Assembly (NCBI GenBank): GCA_001801025.1
Contig: MGWO01000003.1
Coordinates: 66,201-130,200, forward strand
Direction: 5' to 3'
Source of the DNA: Gallionellales bacterium GWA2_54_124
GTDB taxonomy: Bacteria; Pseudomonadota; Gammaproteobacteria; Burkholderiales; Gallionellaceae
Length of the DNA stretch: 64,000 nucleotides
A model generated the notes under the pieces. The model saw only the letters and a list, made by a program, of their open reading frames with translations, was not told the DNA's origin and made no database searches. Below, piece after piece: positions 1 through 9,812 of this stretch (the stretch's first letter is position 1; each line of letters starts with the position of its first letter). The translations under genes and the position numbers were made by a program.

Positions 1-346
1 AAGAATAAACAAAATCTACACTTCCATCAGCCAATGGAATTCCATATGCCAGATCATGATGAATAAAGAAATGGCTCCCCAACAGTCGGCAATATTCTGG
101 CTCACTATAATATCGATTGGCACCGGTAACTCGATATGCTAATCGATGAATCAAAGAAGGGAAGTTTGCAATTAGTGCGTTGAGGCTCCCATCAATATTA
201 ATCCAACCAGCGGCCACTGCAAGTCCGCAGCCAAGATTAACTTTTACACTGGCAGAATATTCAACAGGAATATTTTTTTTCTGTCGTCGTTTTAATTTTC
301 CCAGTAATATTGTGGTGGTATCAACCAACCGGCGCATCAATCTCAT
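1..346 (-). CDS. SAM-dependent methyltransferase (partial, C-terminus beyond left edge)
   Basis: Reading the minus strand from an ATG at 346 gives an open frame that runs off the window after about 115 codons. A Shine-Dalgarno AAGGAG lies 5 bases upstream. Residues about 31-43 contain VKVNLGCGLAVAA, the glycine-rich SAM-binding loop of class I methyltransferases, followed by WINIDGSLNAL with the acidic residue that binds the ribose. Further on, HHDLAYGIPLADGSVDFVYS resembles the type-11 methyltransferase core. It is the last visible gene of the polysaccharide locus, so a role in methylating a sugar or glycan end is inferred. The substrate cannot be read from the sequence. Confidence 0.75.
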   Translation of the reverse strand, partial: MRLMRRLVDTTTILLGKLKRRQKKNIPVEYSASVKVNLGCGLAVAAGWINIDGSLNALIANFPSLIHRLAYRVTGANRYYSEPEYCRLLGSHFFIHHDLAYGIPLADGSVDFVYS

Positions 347-425
347 GTAGTCTCCTTGCCTTGCGTGAAATTCACATCACGATGTTTTGGTGTAATTAAA
401 TTAGAATGTTCAAACTCAAATAATT

Positions 426-1328
426 TCAAGGATAATTCCCAACTAGGCTCAGCGTTTCATGCCATTTACCTGCTATATAGGTATCTGTTTGACAATGTGC
501 TCTAGGTTGTAATTTAAACAACTCTCCGAACATTCGCCTGTAATCTCGAATAACCAAGGCCAGCAGAACACAGAATGCTAGGACTAAGAAATGAATTTTT
601 TTCAAATTTAAAAAATATCGGCTTTGAATTATAAAAAATACCCAACGTGTCCTAACGACCCTTTTCCAATTGTTTTTGCCGCGCACACGGTAGGCAAATA
701 ACACATCTTCCGTAGCGCCGAACTTGCTCGTGCAATAACTACGCAGCAGCAACTCCTGATCCTCACAAAAAAATGGCCCCGGAATTGTATACCGATACTT
801 GCGGAACCATTCAATTTTTCCCATCCAAGTAGGATGTGCAAAACAGAATCCCTGCCATGGTCTGGCACAGATCAGTTCATGAGTAACAGGACATGGGAGC
901 AATCCGGTGATTTCGTTGTCATCCGAAATGGTAATGGCACTGGCGGCAACCAGATCCAGAGAGGGATCATCTTGCAATAATGCTATCTGCCTTAAAAATC
1001 GTTCAGGATATGAAACATCATCTTGATCCATGCGGGCGAAGTACCGCCCGCGAGCCTTCTCTATCGCCTCATTTAGCCTAGCTGCCAGCCCCTTATTCAG
1101 ACCATCACGCAGAATTGTTATGCGCGGATCATTAATATCACTCAAGGATTGCAATGCATTATCCGTTGAACCGTCATCGATAATTAGCAGCTCCCAATTG
1201 CAAAATGTTTGATGGACAATCGACAATACGGCCAACCGTAAGTGATGCCCTGCATTAAATATAGGCATAGCGACGGTAATAAGAGGGGAAGAGTCCAATC
1301 CCGGATCAACAGATGAAATTCTATACAA
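426..1328 (-). CDS. Family 2 glycosyltransferase
   Basis: A 300-residue GT-A fold transferase predicted to add one sugar to the lipid-linked glycan on the cytoplasmic side. Residues about 16-50 carry ITVAMPIFNAGHHL and LLIIDDGSTDN, the nucleotide-binding start of GT2 enzymes. RYFARMDQDDVSYPERF near residue 95 holds the metal-binding DxDD motif. A hydrophobic stretch near residues 240-260 may anchor it in the membrane. The start is TTG at 1328, with AAGGA 6-7 bases upstream; no ATG fits. It overlaps the end of the upstream epimerase gene by 8 bases, suggesting coupling. Donor and acceptor are unknown. Confidence 0.85.
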   Translation of the reverse strand: MYRISSVDPGLDSSPLITVAMPIFNAGHHLRLAVLSIVHQTFCNWELLIIDDGSTDNALQSLSDINDPRITILRDGLNKGLAARLNEAIEKARGRYFARMDQDDVSYPERFLRQIALLQDDPSLDLVAASAITISDDNEITGLLPCPVTHELICARPWQGFCFAHPTWMGKIEWFRKYRYTIPGPFFCEDQELLLRSYCTSKFGATEDVLFAYRVRGKNNWKRVVRTRWVFFIIQSRYFLNLKKIHFLVLAFCVLLALVIRDYRRMFGELFKLQPRAHCQTDTYIAGKWHETLSLVGNYP

Positions 1329-2271
1329 AACAATTCCTTAACCAATCACGCGTCATCAACAACCCTTCCTGAAATCCAATTTTTGGCATCCAGCCTGTAT
1401 GCTGTCTCAACTTGGCAGAATCCAGCACATTGGCATGCACATCAAACACACGCACCGGAAAATGTTCAATACAAATCTTACAGCCGATCTCACTCATCAG
1501 AGGGTATATCTCCTCCACAACATCCATATTAGAACGTCCGATACCCGAGCCAATGTTGTACGTTTGCGACAAACACCCATATTCCAGGGCACTAACGATA
1601 CCTGACGCCAAATCATTTACATAAATATAATCGCGAACAGTACCCCGCTCTCCAAATATCTTTACCGGCTGATCCTTCATTATTGACGCCATCGCCGTAG
1701 CAATGAATCCTTGTCCTGAAAAAGGCCGCTGCCCAACCCCATATGCATTGGCCGGACGCACACAAATAAACTTCAGCCCGTGCGTGGCAGCATATAAATA
1801 GGCATAATTTTCCAGTGTCAGCTTTGTTACTCCATAGGGTGAAATCGGTTTGGCGGGATGTTCCTCTGAAATGGGTAACTTGGTCGCTTCGCCATATACC
1901 GTTCCACCTGAGGACACCAACACTAACTTCACCCCCCTATCCGCGGCCTCAGCGAATAGCTGTACCGTTGGCGGCAAGTTTTGCAGCAAATCAGCCAACG
2001 GGTTATCAAAGGAAGTGTTTGGCACGGTCGCATACGCTAAGTGAATAACTTCCTGATGCTTATCCAATAAACGACCAATTAATTCGAGCTCCCCGAAATC
2101 ACCGCAACAATATTCCACTTCTCCGGACAATGGGTAACGCGGGAGCTGGCTCCTCCCAAGAACGGTCACGCGTCGACCCGAAGCCAACAAGCCGGAAATC
2201 AAATGACTGCCAATATATCCGCCGCCACCGATTAACAGCGTATTTACTTGTTTATTGGGATTAATTTCCAT
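1321..2271 (-). CDS. NAD-dependent sugar epimerase/dehydratase (extended SDR)
   Basis: A 316-residue nucleotide-sugar epimerase-like protein. NTLLIGGGGYIGSHL at residues 11-25 is the Rossmann NAD-binding loop (GxxGxxG). SSGGTVYGE and SPYGVTKLTLE supply the catalytic Ser/Thr and the YxxxK pair. This is the layout of UDP-glucose 4-epimerase (GalE)-type enzymes, but the substrate cannot be fixed from sequence alone. The ATG at 2271 overlaps the stop of the upstream glycosyltransferase gene by one base (TAATG), so translation is probably coupled. It sits between two GT2 genes and likely provides the donor sugar for one of them. Confidence 0.85.
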   Translation of the reverse strand: MEINPNKQVNTLLIGGGGYIGSHLISGLLASGRRVTVLGRSQLPRYPLSGEVEYCCGDFGELELIGRLLDKHQEVIHLAYATVPNTSFDNPLADLLQNLPPTVQLFAEAADRGVKLVLVSSGGTVYGEATKLPISEEHPAKPISPYGVTKLTLENYAYLYAATHGLKFICVRPANAYGVGQRPFSGQGFIATAMASIMKDQPVKIFGERGTVRDYIYVNDLASGIVSALEYGCLSQTYNIGSGIGRSNMDVVEEIYPLMSEIGCKICIEHFPVRVFDVHANVLDSAKLRQHTGWMPKIGFQEGLLMTRDWLRNCFV

Positions 2272-3332
2272 TATCTCTGTTTATCGTCACCTGAATATAC
2301 CGAGCCAATAACAGGTGTATGGCCCAGCCAGTTTTTAATCGAGGCAATTATTTTTTCCATGCGCTGAGTCCCAAGCAACAGAATAGCAAAAAAATACACA
2401 TGAAATAACAACTGCCTGCCAAATCCCAGTTTTATCAATGACCAGTAATACTGGAAAAACACCCACAAAGGCTTATCCGCCTGAAAAAATAAGATCGGGT
2501 AAGAATAATTGGACAGATCCCTGAGTATGCTCCGGTAAATATTGACATGACGTGTATTTTCAACAAACTGTGCGATTTCGAGCATACCCTGCATAAAGTT
2601 TACCGATGATTCCGGTGTCCTCGTTTGCGGCACGAACTTTCCCTTTTCTGACGCGCTGTTTCCAAAGTCAGGAGTCCCGCCATTTCGGTACAATGTGACA
2701 ATCTCAGGCGAAAAAACACCATTCCATTCAACCAGGATATTTGCAATAAGATAAATCTGGTAAAGCAACGAACCATCAAACTTGTCAGTGGCAAACGTTA
2801 ATGCAGCCTCACGATGAAATGTAACACCCGGGATAACAACGGAACGCTTATAAAATGTGCTGATAGTTCCAGCGCCGGCGGGGAAAAATAACTCCCTGTC
2901 AAAATATTTAAAAGTTTGAACAATATTTTGTGGTGAACCGTCAAAGGCCTCAAAACTTCGTAAGAAAACACCAATTTTCGGATAACGTGAAATTGCACCA
3001 GATATCGTTTCAAGGGCACTCGGGCACATCAGGTCATCGTTACCCATGAACAAACAGTATTCACCACTGGCACGCTCAACCAGCGATCTCAAATTTGCAT
3101 CATATCCAAGATTATGTACATTCTCGAAATACCTGATCCGATCAGGATAAAGAATGGAATAGTGCTCGACAACTTTGCGAATTTTCTCTCGCTCTGGCGA
3201 ACCATCCTCGTTGATAACCACTTCAAAATCATCATAATTTTGCGTGAGTATCGACTCCAAGAGCGCTGGCAATACACCCGCTCGATTGTATGCCGGAATG
3301 CACACGCTTATTTTTATTAAATTTTGATTCAC
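2271..3332 (-). CDS. Family 2 glycosyltransferase
   Basis: A GT2 transferase of 353 residues counted from the GTG at 3332. The open frame extends to a TTG at 3410 inside the upstream gene, but GTG 3332 removes the overlap and places ISVCIPAYNRAGVL near the N-terminus, as usual for the family; GGTGA lies about 9 bases upstream. Motifs are VVINEDGSPE (acidic nucleotide-binding turn) and YCLFMGNDDLMCPS (DxD-like metal site). The C-terminal third is hydrophobic, with likely membrane association near FHVYFFAILLLG. It is predicted to transfer a sugar to the growing repeat unit; specificity is unknown. Confidence 0.83.
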   Translation of the reverse strand: MNQNLIKISVCIPAYNRAGVLPALLESILTQNYDDFEVVINEDGSPEREKIRKVVEHYSILYPDRIRYFENVHNLGYDANLRSLVERASGEYCLFMGNDDLMCPSALETISGAISRYPKIGVFLRSFEAFDGSPQNIVQTFKYFDRELFFPAGAGTISTFYKRSVVIPGVTFHREAALTFATDKFDGSLLYQIYLIANILVEWNGVFSPEIVTLYRNGGTPDFGNSASEKGKFVPQTRTPESSVNFMQGMLEIAQFVENTRHVNIYRSILRDLSNYSYPILFFQADKPLWVFFQYYWSLIKLGFGRQLLFHVYFFAILLLGTQRMEKIIASIKNWLGHTPVIGSVYSGDDKQR

Positions 3333-3366
3333 AACACAATCACCGCAAGCATAAACATCGCTTCCA

Positions 3367-4245
3367 TTATAATTTTTGCCAGCCAGCTGGGATAATATCC
3401 GATGAATCAAAATCCGCTGCGAACCAACGCTGTGGCGCTATGACAATTTTTTCTAAGCTTGGATTTAGCCAAGCCCCCCACCAACTGAATGAGCTATTAG
3501 CGATAATATGATGCTGACACAAACTCATCAAACGCATATCGTTATAACTCTCAGCGCCCTTGTTATGATCAACATAATGACACGGGTGCGCCAGTTGTAA
3601 GTTCTCCCGCACCCAAGAAATATCATCCGAAAAAATATAAAACGTAGGTTTTTCGATGCATTCTGTAATATGCGCAATGGCTCTCCGGTAATAATCGAGT
3701 GAACATAAACCATGAAATGCCAGCGATGCCGGATTGGCTGCGATATCACCACGGCGCACGTGCAGGCTCACCGCCATACTGCTACGTATCTGCGCGGCTA
3801 ATTCATCGTTACGCCCAACGGCTGGTGATCTGAATGAAAAATCCTCACGGATAACGTTTTGAAATTTTTCAAAGTATTGCTCCGTCTGCCAATTGCCCAT
3901 CAAATAGCACGCATCTGGCACCTCTTTGATTTGTCGCCACGAGCGAAATTGGGTATCTACAAATAACCTCGAGCCTCTCAATTTTAAAAGTTTTTCATTA
4001 AACAATTTTTTTCTGATCGGTGAATAGGCACGCCAGCCCAGCACGGACTTCAGGTCTTCCTGTGTGGCTAATTTGGCATCACAATTAAAAATACGATCCA
4101 ATTCATAACCGTTATGCAAGGCATAACCGGCGAAATCCTGTATATCTAGACGTAACGGCACGTCTCTTTCCAATGAAAGCGCGCGCCCCGCTGCATACTG
4201 GAACATTTGATTGCCAAGACCACCAATGATATGAGAAATAATCAT
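3367..4245 (-). CDS. Family 11 alpha-1,2-fucosyl/colitosyltransferase
   Basis: A 292-residue GT11 enzyme. The start ATG 4245 gives MIISHIIGGLGNQMFQYAAG, the usual first block of GT11 alpha-1,2-fucosyltransferases; a GTG at 4260 is possible but less typical. SLHVRRGDIAANP near residues 175-187 is the HxRRxD donor-phosphate-binding motif of fucosyltransferases, and IANSSFSWWGAWLNP is the second conserved block. Family members use GDP-L-fucose, and O-antigen enzymes in this family also transfer GDP-colitose. The same locus encodes Gmd, an Fcl/ColC-like synthase and a ColD-like enzyme, so the donor is probably made by those genes. Confidence 0.9.
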   Translation of the reverse strand: MIISHIIGGLGNQMFQYAAGRALSLERDVPLRLDIQDFAGYALHNGYELDRIFNCDAKLATQEDLKSVLGWRAYSPIRKKLFNEKLLKLRGSRLFVDTQFRSWRQIKEVPDACYLMGNWQTEQYFEKFQNVIREDFSFRSPAVGRNDELAAQIRSSMAVSLHVRRGDIAANPASLAFHGLCSLDYYRRAIAHITECIEKPTFYIFSDDISWVRENLQLAHPCHYVDHNKGAESYNDMRLMSLCQHHIIANSSFSWWGAWLNPSLEKIVIAPQRWFAADFDSSDIIPAGWQKL

Positions 4246-4252
4246 ATCAATT

Positions 4253-5173
4253 CTAAGCACGCCTCTTTGTTAGCAAACTCAGCCATTTTTTTATAAATTT
4301 AATACTTGGACTTATCGCAAATAATTTAATAATTTCTAATAATTTACACGGGAAAAATAAAATTAAAACTAACTTGCTAACACCTTGTGCAATACGTATA
4401 TAACCATAAATATATTTAATTTGTTGAGTAATAAACGAAAGATAGATCGGAATATTCCATTTTTTGCCTGTCTCGATGTAATCCTTTTTATTGCCGACAG
4501 TACAACCAAAAAGTTGCTTTTCACTTAATGCGAGACGGCCTTTAGTCATCAGCCAGAATATGAATAATGCGTCAGCGGCATTCCCACCATATTTTTCAGT
4601 AAAGCCAGTCCATGAAAAACCTGCCAAGACATCCCGACGTATCAATCCATAAATTGGATGTGGCTTGGCAGTTCCTTCTTTAAGCAAGAAAAAACTGACT
4701 TGTCTGAGGAATGCGGATGATTTACACATTAATTTCAACGCGTCAAGGAACTTTGGAAATCCAAGCACTGTGGCACCCTCCTCATTTCTTGAGTCAAAAT
4801 CACAGAATGCTATAACCGCACAACTATCACCTGATAGTTTTTGATACAACTCTTCAATAAAATTAGCCTTGCGCCAATCATCATCAGCAGCCCACATGAA
4901 ATATTCACCTCGTGCTTGCGCCAACACAAATTGAAAGTTTGGATGTACACCTAAATTTGTTATCTGTTTGAAGTATCGGATGCGCTGGTCATTGCGCATA
5001 AATTCTCGCACTATATTTTCTGTATCTTCGCCTGAAGATGCATTATCAGAAACAATAATGTCCAAATTTGGATACGTTTGTCCCGTAATCTCCGTGAGCG
5101 TGCGACGCAAACCATCTGGGCGGTTATAAGTGGGAATTCCAATGCTAATTAAGGGTTCGTTCAAACTATGCAT
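4253..5173 (-). CDS. Family 2 glycosyltransferase
   Basis: A 306-residue GT2 transferase with ATG at 5173. LISIGIPTYNRPDGL at residues 9-23 and DIIVSDNASSGED near 45 are the nucleotide-binding segments; EYFMWAADDDWRKANF near 90-105 holds the acidic metal-binding cluster. The C-terminal 70 residues are rich in Ile, Leu, Phe and Lys, suggesting an amphipathic membrane-binding tail. The DNA coding for that tail is extremely AT-rich (about 24% G+C over 4261-4440 by hand count), far below the housekeeping genes to the right. Sugar specificity is not predictable. Confidence 0.85.
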   Translation of the reverse strand: MHSLNEPLISIGIPTYNRPDGLRRTLTEITGQTYPNLDIIVSDNASSGEDTENIVREFMRNDQRIRYFKQITNLGVHPNFQFVLAQARGEYFMWAADDDWRKANFIEELYQKLSGDSCAVIAFCDFDSRNEEGATVLGFPKFLDALKLMCKSSAFLRQVSFFLLKEGTAKPHPIYGLIRRDVLAGFSWTGFTEKYGGNAADALFIFWLMTKGRLALSEKQLFGCTVGNKKDYIETGKKWNIPIYLSFITQQIKYIYGYIRIAQGVSKLVLILFFPCKLLEIIKLFAISPSIKFIKKWLSLLTKRRA

Positions 5174-5182
5174 ATCCGTTCC

Positions 5183-6709
5183 TCAATGAATTTGATGTGC
5201 ATAAAGCATGTTATTTTTAATGGTTCGTACAACTTCACGGCCAACTGGCGTTGCTAAGGCCGCAGCGAATAAAGTTAGCATCGAGAAAAAAAATAGAACA
5301 CCAAGGCTATAAAAAGGTGCAGCTAAATCTGGCTTCGCAACTACACACCTTCCGACGAAAACAATCACACTCGACACGAAAAACGCAGGGAGAACATCCT
5401 GCCGATACCAATTCCCCAACTCCCCCGGCATAAGCTTGCGATGCATGACAGGCAAAGCTACGACGATAAAGAATGCATTAATTCCGGCCCACAACCAAGC
5501 CGCCCCTAACGAACCAAAAGAAGGAACAACAAGGAACAAACTAGGAATATAGATCAACACCACCACAACAGAAATTTGGATCGTTAATCGCGTCCACCCG
5601 TAAGCAAGCTGCAAAAAATAGGGCACACTCATCAAGGCGTTTAGAAACGTGCCAATACACAGCGCCGAGACAATGGGTGATACTGCAGCCGATATCTGCA
5701 AATCGCGTGTCCACAGCAACAACAAATGATCAGAAAATGTAGCGATAACCAATGCGGCCGGTGCCACCGTCATCGTTAGAAATTGTGAATAGCGGTGATA
5801 TGCCTTTTTTATTGCAACCACCTCACCTTTTGCCACCATCTCAGCCAATCGTGGCGAAACGGCTGACCCAACCGGATTAACCAACATATACAGTACGCTC
5901 GCCACAACCCCGGCAATGGAGTAGTAACCAAACTCGGTCAGCGACAGCCATTTAGATAGCAGTAGCTTATCTACTTGTGTCATCAACAATACAAGCAACG
6001 TGATTAACATGACCCCGCCCGTAAACCGCCATGCTTGTGAGATGGCCTCCCAGCTAAATCGACTTGGCACAGATGCACGCGGCAACAAGACGTGGAGCAT
6101 TACGCCCAACACAATAGTTTCAAACAGGGACACGATACCTTGGTAGAAAAAGAAAGCTTGAATCGAGGGAGAAAACCATGCCAGCACCCCGATCACGCCC
6201 AAACCACGTAACGTGGCAAACATAATATTACTCACATTAAGCCATACTTGTTCCTGCAATCCGGATATAGCACTACGATATAGACCGCCAAGCCATCTAA
6301 ATGCAATTACAGCACCCATGATTGCCAAAGCATCGGCTACCACTAATGGATTTAGCGTCTCTACCTTCAACCAGCTGATCGCAATCCACGGAGACCCATA
6401 GAAAATTGTGCCCGCAATAACTATAGCCACAAGAAGATAAACTATCTCCATCGATCGTAGCAGATTGCGAATGGATTCCACCGTATGCGCTCCCCCGCGG
6501 AATCGCGCCATTTCTCTGTTTAAAGTCTGGCTCAGCCCCATGTCCAAGAGAACAAACCAAGCTTGCATCGCAGCAAATATACCCATTAACCCATATGACT
6601 CGGCACCCAAGTAGCTGATATAGAGGGGGACAAAGACAAAACCCATCAGTGCACTCCAAGCACCACCGACATAGTTTGAAAAAATATTTTTTTTAACGGA
6701 TGCCGTCAC
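5183..6709 (-). CDS. Wzx-like lipid-linked oligosaccharide flippase
   Basis: A 508-residue integral membrane protein of the MOP/polysaccharide-export superfamily, predicted to flip the undecaprenyl-linked repeat unit across the inner membrane. About 12-14 hydrophobic helices alternate with short charged loops. The N-terminus SNYVGGAWSALMGFVFVPLY and LLDMGLSQTLNREMARFRGG are typical of Wzx/RfbX proteins. The start is GTG at 6709, with GGAG about 13 bases upstream. Its presence suggests a Wzx/Wzy-type pathway, although no polymerase is visible here. The Wzx call rests on topology and context. Confidence 0.8.
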   Translation of the reverse strand: MTASVKKNIFSNYVGGAWSALMGFVFVPLYISYLGAESYGLMGIFAAMQAWFVLLDMGLSQTLNREMARFRGGAHTVESIRNLLRSMEIVYLLVAIVIAGTIFYGSPWIAISWLKVETLNPLVVADALAIMGAVIAFRWLGGLYRSAISGLQEQVWLNVSNIMFATLRGLGVIGVLAWFSPSIQAFFFYQGIVSLFETIVLGVMLHVLLPRASVPSRFSWEAISQAWRFTGGVMLITLLVLLMTQVDKLLLSKWLSLTEFGYYSIAGVVASVLYMLVNPVGSAVSPRLAEMVAKGEVVAIKKAYHRYSQFLTMTVAPAALVIATFSDHLLLLWTRDLQISAAVSPIVSALCIGTFLNALMSVPYFLQLAYGWTRLTIQISVVVVLIYIPSLFLVVPSFGSLGAAWLWAGINAFFIVVALPVMHRKLMPGELGNWYRQDVLPAFFVSSVIVFVGRCVVAKPDLAAPFYSLGVLFFFSMLTLFAAALATPVGREVVRTIKNNMLYAHQIH

Positions 6710-6758
6710 TATTTTTATAAAACTCCAATAATATTCATTATGTGCATTCGCAAACGTC

Positions 6759-7562
6759 TCATGGTTTGATGATTACACCCTGCCCTGTAGGCAAAGAGAG
6801 AACTTGAACACCTCGTTCGACCGCAAAACGGTCAAAGGCTTCTTTTTGCAAGATATGCCCAGACCACCCATAATCATCCAATACAATGACGGCCCCGCTA
6901 GAAAGGCGACTCCAAAAATATTCCGCCGCAGCAATTTCTGGTTCAACACAGTTCATATCAATAGACAAAAAAGCTATTTTGCTAGCGTTAACCTCTTTCA
7001 AGGTCTCAGGCACAGCTCCTTTTACAATAATCACATTAGGGAAATCAGAAAAAGTTCGCTTAACTGCGTCATAACATTCTTCATAACCGTCAGCATTAGA
7101 ATCCCGCCTTTTCTCATCTTCAGTAAGATATCGCGCAACCAAGCCATTATAAGTATCCAGCAAGTACAACTTACGCGATGTTTTGTATAGCTCGGTGTAA
7201 TGCAGCACTGCACTTGCCAGTCCACCTTTGTTAACGCCACATTCTACAAAATCACCATCGAGCGCCATCCCCTTTTTCGCCGCCCAACAAACAACATGCG
7301 CTCTCCAATGGACATCAGAATTTCCCCAAGAACCAGTGGCTTTACCCGCAGCGTATGCTTTAGAAAAGTGTACATCCTTAATGAAATCACAGTTATGCGT
7401 ACTCGCTAAACCATCTTGATTATATGTTAGCGGCCCATCAACCTTTTCCTCTATTCGAGCGAAAAAATGCAGCCATTTCATTTTTCGCCAAACCAAATCC
7501 GGGATAAGGGCTCGGCGAATAGCCCTGAATAAGTTTCTCCACTTTCCTCCGAATAGACTCAC
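6759..7562 (-). CDS. TylF/MycF-like O-methyltransferase
   Basis: A 267-residue protein of the macrocin O-methyltransferase (TylF) family. GDFVECGVNKGGLASA near residues 104-119 is the SAM-binding loop, KLYLLDTYNGL follows, and IAFLSIDMNCVEPEIAA plus AVIVLDDYGWSGH match the family core, whose acidic residues bind a divalent metal. Known members methylate hydroxyls of deoxysugars. The start is GTG 7562, whose GTGA overlaps the stop of the carbamoyltransferase gene, and an AGGAGGG ribosome site lies 4 bases upstream, so the two are translationally coupled. Inferred role: O-methylation of a sugar in the surface glycan. Confidence 0.83.
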   Translation of the reverse strand: MSLFGGKWRNLFRAIRRALIPDLVWRKMKWLHFFARIEEKVDGPLTYNQDGLASTHNCDFIKDVHFSKAYAAGKATGSWGNSDVHWRAHVVCWAAKKGMALDGDFVECGVNKGGLASAVLHYTELYKTSRKLYLLDTYNGLVARYLTEDEKRRDSNADGYEECYDAVKRTFSDFPNVIIVKGAVPETLKEVNASKIAFLSIDMNCVEPEIAAAEYFWSRLSSGAVIVLDDYGWSGHILQKEAFDRFAVERGVQVLSLPTGQGVIIKP

Positions 7563-9703
7563 GCACCCTCCTGTGAGAATCCCAAGGAGGCCAGATATTC
7601 ATTTAGTTTCTGTTCACTGAAGAAAAACCATGGGCCATAGGCTCTAACATTTAACTCGCTTAACGGATCAAGGTTCTTGCGGCGATAACGCTCTTTGCGC
7701 TTTCCTAAATATTCGTCATGTGTAATCGGCGGAAAAAGCGAAGCGTTCTCTACCTTCGAAACCCAATACTTTCCAATCGCAAGGAAATCAATATCCATAA
7801 AACCAAAAGACTCGATTGCATCCAATGGCTCATCCACGATGGTCTCCCCATTGACATTAAAACTTGTGTTTATTACCACTGGAATACCAGTCAACTTTTC
7901 GACTTCCTTTATCGTGGCGTAGAAATCTTCGTTCTGTTCTGGTGTTACTGTTTGTACACGCGCAGTGCCATCTGCATGCACTACAGAAGGAATAAGTTTG
8001 TGCGCACTTTTCTTAGCTTTGGCAATTAGCAACATAAATGGAGATTCGGTATTTATCTCAAAATAGTTGTCAACTTTTTCCCGCAAACAAGCTGGAGCAA
8101 ACGGGCGAAATTCTTCCCGGTGTTTTACGCGCAAGTTAAGGATATCTTTCATATCCTTCTTGGCTGGGTTCGCCAAAATCGAGCGATTTCCCAGTGCGCG
8201 AGGCCCAAACTCTGCTGGGCCGTTGTACCGTGCAACAATTTTTCCATCCGCTAGCGCTAGCGCAATCGCCTTGTTAATTGAATCAGGAGAAGAGAACTTC
8301 ACTTTGGCTGCATTTAAAGCATTCTTGATTTCTTCGTCTGTTGCATTGTGGCCGAAATAGCATGAACGCAGCCGATTTGGTTTTTTGATTATATCTTTGC
8401 TTCGTAAAATATACGCATGTGCAGCACCGACGCTAGTGCCATCATCTGATGCCGCCGGATAAATAAATATTTCATCACAGGAGCCCGAGCTTCTAATGGC
8501 TTCATTCATTAGCCCGTTCAAACCTACACCACCGGCAATTGCGATATTGCGCTCTCCAGTTAGCTCTACCGCCCTTTGAGCTAAACGAACTCCGATATCT
8601 TCAGTAATCTTTTGTACTGTCGCCGCAAAATCAAAGTGCTTCTGCTCGAAAGGTTCATCGCTTTTCCTTGCAGCAATCAGATGCCCCATTGCCTCCGTAA
8701 AGTGAAACCTGGTATGCCCTGTTTTCGCTACATCGCGCCTAACGAAATACTCGTTTTGCACCAATCTAAGGACAGCATCTTCTCCAACGTCCATCATTCC
8801 GGCTAGCTCTGAAAATAATTTTGGCTGTCCATAAGCCGCCATACCCATGACCTTGTATTCGTCCCCGTGATCGAACCCCAGGTGTCGTGTGGCAGCAAGA
8901 TAGAACGCCCCGGCACTATGAGGCCATGTACTTTGCGAAACTAAAGTTAGGCCTTTGGAGTCACCCTTATAAATACTCACAGTATCAGCTTCGCCATGTC
9001 CATCTATCACCAAGACCGTTGCATCCTTGAACCCAGAATCAAAGAATGCTGACGCGGCGTGGCATTCATGATGGTTTATAAATGTCACCGGCAACCCATT
9101 GAACAACTCGGAAATAATGTTCCCAATCTTTTGGTATTTGATGGCAGCATTAAAGTACCAAGTTAGCCTCGGAATTAACTGCCTAGCTTCTTCTTTTGTT
9201 ACGTGATAATTGCGCAATTCTTCTTCAATTTTCGTTGAAGTTTGATTTCTCTCTCCAATGCAATACGAATCAGCTCCGTCAAACATATCAATGACTTTGG
9301 CAAATAGCCCCTCTGAGCGAGATGCATCATTCAATATCACCGATATTTCGTTCTTCAATGTCTTGGTGATGAACTCTACAGCATGGAAATTTACCGCAAC
9401 CTGGCTAATTGTGAATCCTTCTTTTTCTGCCGCCTGACAGCACTGCTCGATCGCACCTATAGGAAATCGACTGTCGTGTTTAACGTTCGAGAGCCTTTCT
9501 TCTGCCACTGCGTAAATTACTTTCCCCGTTTCCAGCGAAACAAGGGCTGCTGATGTGTCGTGAGTAAGTGCGCCTATCCCGATAATCGCCTGCGGTAATC
9601 CACTTCGAGCATCACTAGGTAAGAAGGCTTGCGGATATTTTTCTTTAATGGACTGTATCTGAAACTTGAATTGTTCCGGATATATTTGTCTGTTTTCTTC
9701 CAT
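7559..9703 (-). CDS. NodU/CmcH-family carbamoyltransferase
   Basis: A 714-residue O-carbamoyltransferase, which moves the carbamoyl group from carbamoyl phosphate via carbamoyl-AMP to a hydroxyl. The N-terminal Kae1-like domain shows GIGALTHDTSAALV (residues 42-55), the HHECH metal-ligand motif at 211-215, DGHGEAD at 234-240 and GGVGLNG at 391-397. The C-terminal YrdC-like domain shows GPAEFGPRALGNRSI at about 495-509. Length and motif order fit NodU (Nod factor), CmcH (cephamycin) and TobZ (tobramycin). ATG 9703 has AGGAA 6 bases upstream. Between two methyltransferase genes in a polysaccharide locus, the acceptor is probably a sugar. Confidence 0.92.
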   Translation of the reverse strand: MEENRQIYPEQFKFQIQSIKEKYPQAFLPSDARSGLPQAIIGIGALTHDTSAALVSLETGKVIYAVAEERLSNVKHDSRFPIGAIEQCCQAAEKEGFTISQVAVNFHAVEFITKTLKNEISVILNDASRSEGLFAKVIDMFDGADSYCIGERNQTSTKIEEELRNYHVTKEEARQLIPRLTWYFNAAIKYQKIGNIISELFNGLPVTFINHHECHAASAFFDSGFKDATVLVIDGHGEADTVSIYKGDSKGLTLVSQSTWPHSAGAFYLAATRHLGFDHGDEYKVMGMAAYGQPKLFSELAGMMDVGEDAVLRLVQNEYFVRRDVAKTGHTRFHFTEAMGHLIAARKSDEPFEQKHFDFAATVQKITEDIGVRLAQRAVELTGERNIAIAGGVGLNGLMNEAIRSSGSCDEIFIYPAASDDGTSVGAAHAYILRSKDIIKKPNRLRSCYFGHNATDEEIKNALNAAKVKFSSPDSINKAIALALADGKIVARYNGPAEFGPRALGNRSILANPAKKDMKDILNLRVKHREEFRPFAPACLREKVDNYFEINTESPFMLLIAKAKKSAHKLIPSVVHADGTARVQTVTPEQNEDFYATIKEVEKLTGIPVVINTSFNVNGETIVDEPLDAIESFGFMDIDFLAIGKYWVSKVENASLFPPITHDEYLGKRKERYRRKNLDPLSELNVRAYGPWFFFSEQKLNEYLASLGFSQEGA

Positions 9704-9812
9704 TTTAATTCCTATCGTTTCTCTTACCGCTCAACTTCAAATTATCTAGATGTGCCTAATGCTAGACACCGTGTTCTTTTAGCCAGCAATACTTGCAACA
9801 GCCCTTAATTCA